Translations under genes and position numbers: made by a program
Shown: positions 37,166-47,700 of the stretch, piece after piece
Position numbering within the stretch: the first letter of the stretch is position 1
Layout: every line of letters starts with the position of its first letter
The notes under the pieces: generated by a model
What the model was told of the DNA's origin: nothing
What the model saw: only the letters and a program-made list of their open reading frames with translations
Database searches by the model: none
From: Trichuris trichiura
Lineage: Eukaryota; Nematoda; Enoplea; Trichinellida; Trichuridae
NCBI GenBank assembly: GCA_037903355.1
Contig: JBAJFE010000014.1
Coordinates: 5,580,001 to 5,644,000, forward strand
Length of the DNA: 64,000 bases
Direction of reading: 5' to 3'

Positions 37166-38274
37166 AGGCGGTCCAGAACCAACCGACGGCAAATGCAACC
37201 GTTGCCCCACGGGTATTTGTTAACGCATCCGTGAATGGGATACATTTGTGTATGCTGGTGGATACCGGCGCAGGCAGAACTTTGATCAGCTCAGACGTTT
37301 TCCAGAGAGTTGGCGGCCACATGGCGCTTCAGCGAAGCGCTGTTCAACTGATTCTCGCTGATGGTTCTCCTCTTCCTGTTGTCGGCGAAGCACGCCTCCG
37401 TATCCGCCTTGCCTCAAAAAATTTCGCAGTCGATGCCGTTGTGGTCGACAGATTGCATTATTCAGCTTTATTGGGAATTGACTTTCTTACGCTACATGGA
37501 TTTGTCGTGGACCTCAAGCGGAATGTTTTGTCCTGCGAAGGTGCCGCGCAAGTGCCTTTAGTACTCAGGGCAGATGATCAGCCCAGTTGTGTGGAAGAAT
37601 GCGTATACGTTGCAGAAGACAGGAATGTCGCTCCTAGATCGACAGCAGCAGTGTCCTGCTCTATTAAGAGGACATTTTCAGGTGATGCAATTTTTGAAAG
37701 TAGTCATCACTTTGAACGGCAAGGCGGTTATGCGGCCAGGAGCCTTGTCACCGTGCTAAATGGTAGATTTAGGACGTTCATTCTGAACCCTACGCAACAG
37801 GAGTTCTGCGTGAGAAAGGGGGCACTGCTGGGGAAGCTCACCGGCATAGAGACGCAAGACGCTTGCTCAGCGGCACTGGCGACGACAAACGTGAATCAGA
37901 TGAGCCATTCTCCCTTGAAACCTGCGCTGATGAAGTTAGCGAGAGAAGCGGCTGGTGCGAGTCTGGACGAGAAACAAATAAGTATGCTATTTGGTGTTCT
38001 GTGGAATTACCGTGACGTTTTCGCCGTTGGGAAACGCGACTTAGGTCGCACAAAGGTTTTACGCCACAAGATAACGTTAACAGAAGGAGCGAGACCGGTA
38101 AGGCAGCCGCTGCGGCGCTTATGCCCGAAAGATAGGAAAGAAGTTAGCGCGTTATTAAGAAATCTCATCGATGACAAATTGATTGAGCCATCTGAAAGCC
38201 CGTGGGCGGCAGGAGTTGTGCCAGTTCGCAAGAAGGACGGGTCGATTCGCTTATGTGTGGCTACAGAAAACTGA
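37057..38274 (+). pseudogene. pol: Protease and N-terminal RT segment (gag-pol frame -1)
   Basis: An aspartic protease with catalytic DTG at 37261-37269 (MLVDTGAGRTLIS), then a dimer-interface region with ALLGIDFL. The linker is followed by the start of RT: ITLTEGARPVRQPLRRLCP and KLIEPSESPWAAGVVPVRKKDGSIRLCV. The frame then ends in ATEN and TGA at 38272-38274, although RT continues at once in the next frame. Entry is by -1 frameshift from gag, so no start codon is needed. Confidence 0.88.
37111..37174 (+). promoter_or_regulatory. -1 ribosomal frameshift signal: GGGAAAC heptamer plus H-type pseudoknot
   Basis: G GGA AAC at 37111-37117 sits in the gag frame exactly as X XXY YYZ. After a 7-base spacer, 37125-37132 pairs perfectly with 37146-37153 (GGCCATCC / GGATGGCC, 8 bp). 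Loop bases 37137-37142 (GGACCG) pair with 37169-37174 (CGGTCC, 6 bp), giving an H-type pseudoknot. Slippage by -1 moves the ribosome from gag into the protease frame, and the gag stop lies in loop 3. This is read directly from sequence; function is inferred. Confidence 0.85.
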
Positions 38275-41042
38275 ATGAGGTGACGAAAAAGGATGCTTAT
38301 CCCTTGCCAAGAATTGACGAGACCTTGGATTCTCTGTCTGGAGCCCAGTTCTTTTCTACTATCGATCTCCTAAGTGGCTACTGGCAGGTAGAATTAGAAC
38401 AAGAGGCCAAGGAAAAGACAGCCTTTATTACTCATGATGGGTTGTTCCACTTTAACGTGATGCCCTTCGGACTGACAGGGGCCCCAGCTACCTTTCAACG
38501 GCTAATGGAACTAACTCTCGCTGGGCTTAAGTGGGAGGCATGCCTCGTTTATCTGGATGATGTAATAATTTTTAGCCGCACTTTCAATGAGCACTTAGAA
38601 CGCCTGGGGAAAGTATTGCAACGTTTTCGGCAAGCAGGGCTAAAGATCAGCCCTACGAAATGTCAATTTCTTCGTAAAGAAATAACCTTTCTTGGACATT
38701 TAATCTCGGCAGCTGGTGTATCTCCTGATAAAACGCTTACGGAGAAGGTCAAAAGCTACCCTACGCCGACATGCCTCCATGAACTGCAGAGCTTCCTCGG
38801 CTTGGCGGCATATTACCGCCGTTTTGTGCGCGGATTTGCCGGGATCTCCGCGCCTCTTTATCGACTTACACAGAAGAACGTGGAATTCGTTTGGTCCAGA
38901 GATTGTGCAGATGCATTTTCCAAGCTAAAGGACGCTTTGACGAGTGAGCCTGTTCTGCGTTTTCCGGATTTCACCAAATCCTTCATTTTGGATACTGATG
39001 CGAGCATGGTAGCAATTGGCGCTGTGTTATCTCAGTTGGATGAAAAGGGCCAAGAACATCCCGTGGCCTTCGGCAGTCGAATACTCTCTCGTGCGGAGCA
39101 GAAATACTGTGTAACACGGCGTGAAATGCTAGCAGTCATAACTTTCATTGAACAATTCGCCCCATACTTACAAGAAGAATTCGTTCTCCGTACAGACCAC
39201 GGTGCCCTACAGTGGCTTCAGTCTTTTAAGGATGCCGACGGCCAATGGGCCAGGTGGCAATATAAATTGCAGCGTTTCCGTTTTACAGTTGTCCATCGGC
39301 CTGGACGACAACATGCGAATGCTGATAGCTTGTCGCGTATCGTGTGCAAGCAGTGTGGTCGGAACGGCGAGGTACCATGTCCCACCGCGAACGCCGCCAC
39401 CGCGGCCGAGATCGCTGCCATTAGCTTCTCAGATATGAATGGTGTGAAGGAGAAACAGTTACGAGACTTGGACATTGCACCGTTTTGGTTAGCAAAAAAG
39501 TCAAACAGTAAAGCAAAACTGCCAACAAGACAGTCAAAAGCAACTTCTCTGTTACTGGCTAACTGGGATCGTCTCCGTTTGCAAAACGAAGTCCTGTGGC
39601 GTGAGTGGTATGAGGACGATGGCTCCGTAAGGTTGCAGTTGCTTGTCCCTAGCGAAATGGTTCCGCAAGTTTTGCAAGAAGCTCACAGTGCGGCCACGGC
39701 GGGCCACCTTGGCGAAGAAAAAACTTTAGCGCGTGTGAGTGAACGATTCTACTGGCCGGGCTATCGTTCGGATGTGAAGCGTTACGTTAGATCGTGTTGG
39801 GAATGCAACACGCGAAATAATGTATTCCCCAAAAAGAGGTCCCCGCTTCAGCTACAGGAAGTAAGCCACACTTGGCAGAAACTTTCACTGGACATAGCTG
39901 GCCCTCTACCGATGACTGACAAAGGAAACCGCTACATTCTAATGGTGGTGGACGCTTTCTCGAAATACGCGGAGGCCATCCCAATGCCGAATCAACAGGC
40001 AGAGACTGTAGCAACGGCACTAGTGCAAGAAGTCCTCTGCAGGTATGGAGTCCCAGAAGTGATACACACGGACCAAGGAACGCAATTCGAATCCGAATTG
40101 TTTAAAGGGGTTTGCGATGAACTAGGCGTTCAGAAGACGAGAACTACGCCTTACCATCCGTCTAGTAATGGTCAGGCGGAACGCATGAACCGGACCGTGT
40201 GGAACATGCTCGCCAAAACTATTGCTCCCAATGGGAAAGATTGGGATCTCATTTTACCGAAGGTAATGATGGCATATAGAGTGAGCATTCACAGTAGTAC
40301 CGGGCAGTCGCCCTACAGAATGATGTTCGGCCGGCACTGCCGTGTCCCTGAGGACGTCGCACAGCATCTCGAATCAACATCTCAAACACCGGAACGGCAC
40401 GTGGAAAATTTGGAAGGAATACTGAAGCGATTGGACGAGAAGGCCAAGAGTAGGGCAACGAGAGAGGCAAGGCGACAGAAGCTGTACTACGATTCCCATG
40501 TTCGTCCACGGCACCTTAACGTTGGTGACACAGTTTTATTGTTTGTGCCCCGTGTCCTTCAGGGACAAAAACGGAAGTTTTTGAGGCCCTGGAAGGGTCC
40601 ATACCGAATAACCGCCCAGTTATCTCCGGTTACGTATAGAATTCAGCATGCTAAAAGGAGGAGAGATGTGCACGTGGTGCACGCAGATCGCCTGAAGACT
40701 TGTCCGCCTGACATCCGTCTGCCTGAAAAATCAGCAAGAGAACATGCAGGTATGCGACGGCAGACTAGTCCCCGGCCGCCAAGCGGTCAACCGGACTTGC
40801 AAACCTGGAGTGGAAGGCGACAGGCCGGCGGCTACCTGCCTGCAAGAATGGTCATCGGGGAGGACGTGTGCACGGAAAACGCTGGTGCACAGCTGTTCGA
40901 GCACCCTTCCGGCTCTGGACCCGTGCTGTCAAAGGAAAGGCCCAGGCGGGATACGCGCCCTCCCTGCCGTTTTGCAGATTACATAATCGAGACGCAACGG
41001 CATCGTCGTCATGAGGACATGACTTTTCCAAGGAAGGGATAA
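38202..41042 (+). pseudogene. pol: pol: reverse transcriptase, RNase H, integrase
   Basis: After the break at about 38260, RT continues with YRKLNEVTKKDAYPLPRID. The catalytic box is YLDDVIIF (38550-38573) and the thumb region ends near SYPTPTCLHELQSFLG. RNase H spans about 38980-39330 (LDTDAS, then EMLAV, then TDHGAL). Integrase has a zinc-binding HHCC set (GHLGEEK to CWECN, about 39700-39810) and a DDE core: SLDIAGPL, HTDQGTQFES and SSNGQAERMNR. A C-terminal GPY/F-like module (WKGPYRITAQ) follows near 40590. Stop TAA at 41040-41042 overlaps the polypurine tract. All catalytic residues look intact; only the upstream 1-base loss disconnects it from protease. Confidence 0.93.
41030..41042 (+). 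promoter_or_regulatory. Polypurine tract
   Basis: AAGGAAGGGATAA abuts the 3' LTR and is the expected plus-strand primer. It includes the pol stop codon. Confidence 0.8.
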
Positions 41043-41189
41043 TGTAATGCGTCGGGATATGAGCAGAGAGTGCATAACCTGAGAATGAGAGAAGAGACGG
41101 TAGCTGCGACGTAGGTCGCGAGTTGGCTGGTTGTTGCGTGTAGCTGTGTCCGAGACGAATAAACGGTTTGTGTATCCCCGCGTGTTACA
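41043..41189 (+). repeat. 3' LTR (147 bp)
   Basis: It is identical at every position to the 5' LTR and followed by the GAAG target duplication. Identity indicates recent insertion or recent conversion. Confidence 0.96.
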
Positions 41190-41804
41190 GAAGTTTCAGG
41201 AGTTAATATAGTTTAGTAAAGTGGCTATTGGATACATGTGCTTAGCTTCGTTAGTTTCCCAGCTTTCCCTTCTTTTGCAAATGCTCCAAACACCTCCATT
41301 AATGCTCTCGTATTTCGTCAGCGGGGTCTGATCTGATAGGTCTATAAACCTCGGTAAGTTAGAGGTTTAAAATAGTTTGTAAATATAAGGAATGATCCAG
41401 TACCATCGCATTTCTTTTCTCAACTTTGCAACTTACTTATCAGGTCATCGATTTTAGCTTTTTGAGAGTTTCCATCTCAACTCTTTTGATGTTAGGTAAC
41501 GCTGTTCAGGCATCCCAAATCAAATGTTTGACTGGCCCTTGGTTTCACCTGCTCTTAGCATGAGTAAGGCATTGTTCCGCACGCGCCACTAAATCAAGCC
41601 CGGATAAATGTTCTGGAATCAGGATGAAACTTAACCCTTTCGTTAAGTGTTGTTCACCACCTGCGAAGGTGGTACTGCTCAGACTTACCAAAACTTTACC
41701 CGGGTTAATATCGAGCATGTTTCCCTGTTTTGTCGAACGAGCATGATTTTGAGCAATATAAAGAATTGAAAACGGAAGAATTTTTAACGCTGTTTTGGAA
41801 CTTT

Positions 41805-42034
41805 ATCTGTGTTTATTACGAAAACACTACAAAACGTTTATCTGCACTTACCAATAAACGGATCCCTCGAAGCTTTCAGAGCTGTATGTGCTCTATTTTC
41901 AGCGATCCTCCCTACTGGTTCTGTATTTGTCATCGCTGAAAACGGAGCACGTAGGATTCCGAAAGCTTCGGGGAATCCGCTTATGGTGAGTGCAAATAAA
42001 CGCTTTGTAATGTTTCTGTAATAAACACACAGAT
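41805..42034. mobile_element. Fold-back MITE, arms about 100 bp
   Basis: Left arm 41805-41906 and right arm 41932-42034 are near-perfect inverted repeats beginning ATCTGTG, separated by a 25-base loop. A related single arm lies at 32395-32475. There is no coding capacity of its own. The right arm contains a short palindrome around GAAAGCTTC. Confidence 0.75.
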
Positions 42035-42570
42035 GAAACGTAAAGAATTGAACTTGCGTTGCAGAATATTTCATTCGTGACCATTGGTCACAGTGGAGCA
42101 GGAAGCAACATGCTGCAATAACTGTTCCATTAAGACTCCGCCGAAAGAGCTTTTAAGGAAACTGGACGCAGTTTCTGTGCCCTTCTCAACAACCGAATAG
42201 TTTTGCGATAACTTCCGATGGTGTTTCTCAGTACCGAAAGGCTAGATCTTTGCGGAGTACGAGCCACTGTTGTGTCCTATTCATGATTCCATTTGAGTTG
42301 AAATGAACGAGGTAACAGACCGGTATTTTGCCCCACAGAAGAAGGTCAAAAGAGCATTTTTATAAAGCATCAATGGTGGTGACCTAGGAATAGAAACCAG
42401 CGGAGCGCGGATAAATTTGGTCAGTATTTTGGGTATTGTTCATTTTCAAGAAATCGGACAAAATCATGAAACTTCGAAACAATGTCCGCTCTCAAAACTT
42501 TCTTCACAAACAAGAACTCATTCTTACAGCCTAAAGTTTGTTTTTCATCTGAAAAACGTTTCATTCTCAG

Positions 42571-42598
42571 CTGATAATCAGACCCGAAAGCTACGGAT
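42571..42598 (+). ncRNA. Hammerhead-like motif, partial
   Basis: CTGATAATCA followed by GACCCGAAAGCTACGG. The 3' half is nearly identical to the motif after the Penelope body at 8277-8314; the 5' strand of stem II is lost. It is a fossil fragment. Confidence 0.3.
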
Positions 42599-42599
42599 A

Positions 42600-44737
42600 A
42601 CTAAACGTTCATTCACAAAGGTCGAAACTCGAGATAAAGATTTTCAAAGTAAATAAACAGATATAATAGGAGAAAAAAGTAATTGAAGACACAGAGAAAA
42701 ATCAAGTCAGAATAAGTGAAAATAAAAAAACGTTACCCTCGTTCCAACACACTTATAAGCGAAAGGAGTTTATTGATGATCAGTCCAACGACACCTGAGC
42801 GAAGTTTTGTCAGCAATCAACCAGTGCTTGATTCAACTGCCTTTCTTCCCTTCTCGTCGCGCCCATGGGTGTGAGCAAATACTGGGTGATTCTATCTGCA
42901 ACATTAGATAAGCTGATGAACTCGCAGCCGTTGCATAAAGTATCAATAATATGCAAATCACTGCTCTGAAGCGTAAGCCAACATAATCAAGGTTCACAAG
43001 TTAGTCAATAGTTTGGCACAACTTCACTGCATCCTAGCCGTTCCACTGCTCTTAAATGCTTCATTAGCACTATATGCACTGTATAAATTCCTGGCCTCGT
43101 TACGGTGTTCATATGCTGGTTTCAAAGGACAAGCGGATTGTCACCGTCACTGTTCTCTTATTCAATTTGGTTACTATTCTTTCTTTGGAAATTTCTTATT
43201 TGCGTTTCAACTTCTCTTTCTACTTTCATCAGTTATTGATTTACCAATAGAATTCTTACTTTTTTGTTTAAACTTTACAACTTAGAACGGTACCCCAACT
43301 CCATTTGTTTGTAAGCAGCTACAGTTAATCCCCCGTCCAATACTGTAGGGGAGATGAGCGCGGGGCTCGGTTAGCGTGTATGCGCCCGCCAAGAAATGCT
43401 AACCACTACTGTGAAAATGCGTACATTCTTGAAAAAGAATGTATGAGCAATGTTACGATGTAGACAATTTATCTAAAATTCCTTCGCTTTTGTAACAGCA
43501 TTTTTAAACTGTTTAATTGCCATGGCCCTTTGTTTTTCTGCCGACTTTACGCGCGTCGGAAAATCGACACCGTTCCCAGCTATTGGCAAGCAGCTGGGGT
43601 CACCGTTTGCCGATCTGTAGCGAGCTCTTGTTCGTTCCTCAAGAGCATGCCGGCCTTTCAGCACTCCTTTAACTTCGCATCGCAGCACTGCGTGCTTCCG
43701 GTATAGATAATTGAAATTTTGTCTTTAACAGTAAGTTTTCCTCAACGAAGGGACTTATGAGAATCCTGGGCGCTTTGCCAGTTCTTTGGAAACTTTTATG
43801 CTTCAATATTACATTATTTTGGATCAAGATGTACCGCATTAGTGTTATCTTTTCATAGGTTATAAAGCACAGACAATGAAATCCTCATTAGATCAACAAA
43901 AGTTCACATTAAAAATTTTCCAAAGGATTCAAAAGAAACAGGGTGTAACAAACAGCAACGCGAACGAAGGTTGCACTGAGAAAGTTTACGTACATGTTCA
44001 ACAGTTAACTGAAATGATTTCTAAGTGTAAGTGAGAAGGAAAAGTGGTCCTGATATGCGTTAATAAACTAAACGCTGGAACGAAAATGTTACCGTGAGAA
44101 TTTATGCACCAGTTACCAAATGCTACGTATTCAAACACTGAAACGGGACTAAATAATGCTTATTAAAATCGAAGTATTGCAATAATTTTAGAACTTATGG
44201 CAATAAAAAATCGATCAATAGTATAGAAGACAACATTCGCTAATATCAGTTTTCTCAAACAACGTTTACAGGAGTTTATATTTTCAAGAAAACGTTGCAT
44301 CAAAAGAAGTCAACGTTTACCAAACGCATACGCTTTCCAAATGACTTAAAAGGATGAGCAGAACGCTCAGTTGTCGAAAGTGAAGCACAGGAAACCGGGT
44401 GAGAAAATGGGCCAGGGTTCGTGATAAAATATTAACAGAACCGCCTTTAAGAAACTGCAACCTTATAGGAGTACTGGAAAAACTTATACACAAACATAAC
44501 GTAATTGGCAAATGAACTTCCAAATCCACCAAAGTGGTATTAACCTTAACTTATCAGGAAAAGGGGAAAACAAAAGGACGGGCGGTTCACACCAATCCCT
44601 GACAATTTTTGAAACGAAGTCCAAACAGGCAGCAACGGTATTTCAAACCCGCTGGCAATGAGCACTGCTACACGAACTGAACAGAGTACACTTTCGCAAC
44701 GATGAAGCTCCTTCGAGAAAGAAAACAGCACGGAAAC
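42600..44737. other. Intergenic region downstream of LARP1
   Basis: No gene recognised. A minus-strand frame of 71 codons (43473-43688, ending KQFKNAVTKAKEF) has no identifiable family. An exact 24-base string (43299-43322) is shared with 34404-34427, suggesting the edge of another repeat. Confidence 0.35.
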
Positions 44738-47700
44738 TCAGCTGCGGGTCGTATCCGAATCGTCGGTTTTCTTCAGCGTCTGCGACTTCCACAAGCTGTT
44801 TGGCTAAACAAAATACATAAACAAAACTGTGTATGTGTCTTATTTGCTTACGTCAACCATGAAATCGCTTAGACTTTTGTACTTATTCAGTTCTGTTCTT
44901 AGGAACTCGTCTACTTCGAGTCGACGCGAATACTTATAATATTTCATGAATGCCCAAAACTTTTCCAAACCGTAAAGTTCGTGTCGTTTAACATCATCGA
45001 TTGTCTGTTTCATGAAGTCTCGGTAAATTTCCGGCCGAAACTTGCGCTGCAAACCATAACTGTAGAAACGAAACAAACATTCGAGTCCATATCTGCAAAA
45101 GACGGTGTGTTATTTCATTCGTGCTTATGGTTAAACAACTTCTTGCCTGTGCCCTGCCTCAGCATCTTCAATCGCTAGCTGGCGGAACTCAAGATACATA
45201 GTCCGATTAAAATTTTCACGCAGAAAGTAGGACCAGAAACGATGAAGCGTGTTCATTTCTAAAGTACCTATACCACAGTGGTGACGAACTTCAAGACACT
45301 TCAACCGCCAAGAAGAGTAAACTTCCTGAATAAAACCGTTTTCTCTGAGCAACGAAGAGCACGGATGCTCTGATATCGGTGCTGCCATCGATTGGTATGC
45401 TTCATCAACCACGGTGGGAACAACAACATCTTCTGGTGAACTATAAACCTTTGAGTCCATAATCCAACCAACAGGCAATTCTACTGGCGGATTTTTGCTA
45501 TGGCGAGTTTTCATCTTCCGTGGGGACCCTTCGCCAACAACTGTCACTGCCTTAGTGAGGACTGGATAAAATCTCGCCAAGTCCTTGCCAGTCTTGTCCT
45601 CTCTTTTTCCTATTGGACTTTTCGGTTCGTAGCGTGAGGCAATTTGTATATTTGCCACATTTGGAAATGACTGGGTTCGATTTAGGCTTTTCTTGTCACT
45701 TTTGCTGAGCACTTCTTGGTTTGAACTTCTCAAGTCGAAGCTCCTCCCCTGAAAGCCATATGCATCAACATCAGGTCAGCCAATCGAGAATTTACTCTCT
45801 CGGCAGACGACCATAAGGTCTGTTCGTAGATCCTTAACCCTTGATCAATCCTCACAGCCGTTTCTACCGAAATTCTTCCGTTCTGAGCTCGAGAAGAGGC
45901 CAATTCTTTGCGTGAGGGATTTGGCGGAGTATTTGTTACTATAACCAACTGTTTAACGAACTGATCATTAAACTCTTCTTCGTCAGATTCCCGTTCCGAT
46001 TCAGAACTAAAAAACAAGTGGGGAATAGGGGCGGAAAACAAAAACCGCACAGAAACCGTATTGATAAAACGAAAGCGTGCCTACCCTTCCTGTAAGATAT
46101 CATTCTTTTCCAATTCACTGTCAAACTTGAATGTAAACGTTCTCCCTTCATCCACGGTATGATCGCTCTGCAAAGGTTACCGATCAGCAAGCTTCTTATG
46201 GCAACTATATTTAATACCTTAACTTTCAAATCGGAAATAACGCAAGGAGAACTTCCTTTTGAGCATGACAAGAAAAGGTTTGCAAAATCATCACTTAGGC
46301 ACCTTGGGTTACTCGAGTTTGATGCAGACGCAGATATTGAACGGCGACGTAACAGTCGGTTTTCCCTTCCATTACGTTCAGTACATTCACCTGATGTTTT
46401 TCTTGCATTTGGCATGTCAACGCCACATTTGGACACTTGCGTCGCAGAAGAATGCGCTTTTGTCATGGAGCCATCATGCAACAAACTGGAAAAATCCAAC
46501 ATTGGCCAAGACAAAGGATTCTGTCGCGGCCTTAGTTTTGACCCGTCTCGACTTGTTTCAACAATGCTGCTCTCCCGAAGAGCCTCGACTACCAACGGCA
46601 TATCACGAGTCAAACTTTTGATCCGGTTAAAACTTAGGATTAAAGATAACGGCACATATCCCTGTGAATCCATTTTCCGACGGAGAAAATAATCTCTTTC
46701 AAGATTACCGTCGGATAAATAAAATTCTCTTAACAATGAACTAATTTATCAATGAAAAAAAGCGCAGTTCTGTACATTTGCTCACGAATTCGGGCCTTCA
46801 ATAGTTCTTCATTCATCGTGTATGGTGAAAGACTTGGATAACACGGAGAGACTGCCACGTAATATTGGCAGCCGGCAGGCGAGATGAACGTCTCTATCGC
46901 AGCTTCCGGAACATTCGCTACGCTTGTTTCCGGTTGAGTGACTGGATTATTATCGATCACCGGAACTACATTGTCTGCGAGAGGTATAACCGCTGTTGGG
47001 CCGCCAAAGTTCAAATAACCCGCAGTTTCCGCGAGTCCAGGTTGCAACTGGCTTTGAATATCACACACATAGTTGTAGTACAAATCCATGTAATCAAAGG
47101 TGTCTTCTATTTCTTCTGTATTGAATAACACTGTAACAAGAAAGAGCAATGAGCAATGGCAGAAATTCCTACCTGCCCGACTAGCAGAACCGCCGCGACG
47201 ACCGCCGTAACGAAATCGTCCACCGTTGGACCATGGTGAACGACGATATCCACTGCTCGAAGCAAAACTGCCTCTTCTTCCATTTGCACTGTTTACCTGC
47301 TGGTCCAACTCCCTAGGAACCTGTGAACCGCGACGAGTCCGTGGGGTGACACCACCGGAAGGTCCTCCACGGAATCTTGGGCAAAACTTGCCTCGAACAA
47401 CTCCTCTAGCAGGCGATTCTGTCGAAGCTTCCTCAGAACTTCGACTGGTGGTTTGATGGGGACCGGCAAATCCTCGTCGGATCCCGTACGGCCGGTAAGA
47501 GCATCCAGGCGGTCTTTCAGGGTAAAACTGAAGCACTTCAGACAAATGCTGCTGTTGCCCTGAACGTGCTTTCATAAAACAAATAACTACAGCATTGCGT
47601 ACTTTTTCTAACAGTCGCCATGTCTTGCTGTTTCGTCTTCTTTGAATACTGCTTTTGGTCAGTCTTACTACTTGTCTTTACCTGAAACGAGATTTAAAAC

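Larger units (their letters stand above)
36095..41189 (+). mobile_element. Ty3/gypsy LTR retrotransposon, recent insertion
   Basis: It is 5,095 bp long, bounded by two identical 147-bp LTRs and a 4-bp GAAG target duplication (36091-36094 and 41190-41193). Order is LTR, gag, protease, RT, RNase H, integrase, LTR. Short LTRs and this order resemble mag-type gypsy elements, but the clade is inference. Three frames are used: gag in one, protease in -1, and RT-RNaseH-IN in a further -1. The first shift has a classical programmed signal; the second looks like a 1-base loss. A nonsense codon also interrupts gag, so this copy is probably not autonomous although its LTRs have not diverged. Confidence 0.96.

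Noticed and set aside
38202..38280. Second programmed -1 frameshift between protease and RT
   Set aside because: The break falls inside a conserved RT motif and is explained by loss of one base; there is no slippery heptamer or hairpin, so it is a mutation.
43013..43285. Hydrophobic plus-strand frame (possible membrane protein)
   Set aside because: Low-complexity Phe/Leu-rich translation of T-rich DNA; no start context, family or splice structure.
46159..46692. Plus-strand open frame of 177 codons
   Set aside because: It is antisense to the La-motif exon of LARP1, which has clear homology on the minus strand.
47330..47570. Alternative frame in LARP1 exon 4 with a plausible-looking peptide ([17 protein letters not shown])
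   Set aside because: Splice phase from the upstream exon and the RGG-rich composition support the other frame; this one ends in a stop with no known match.
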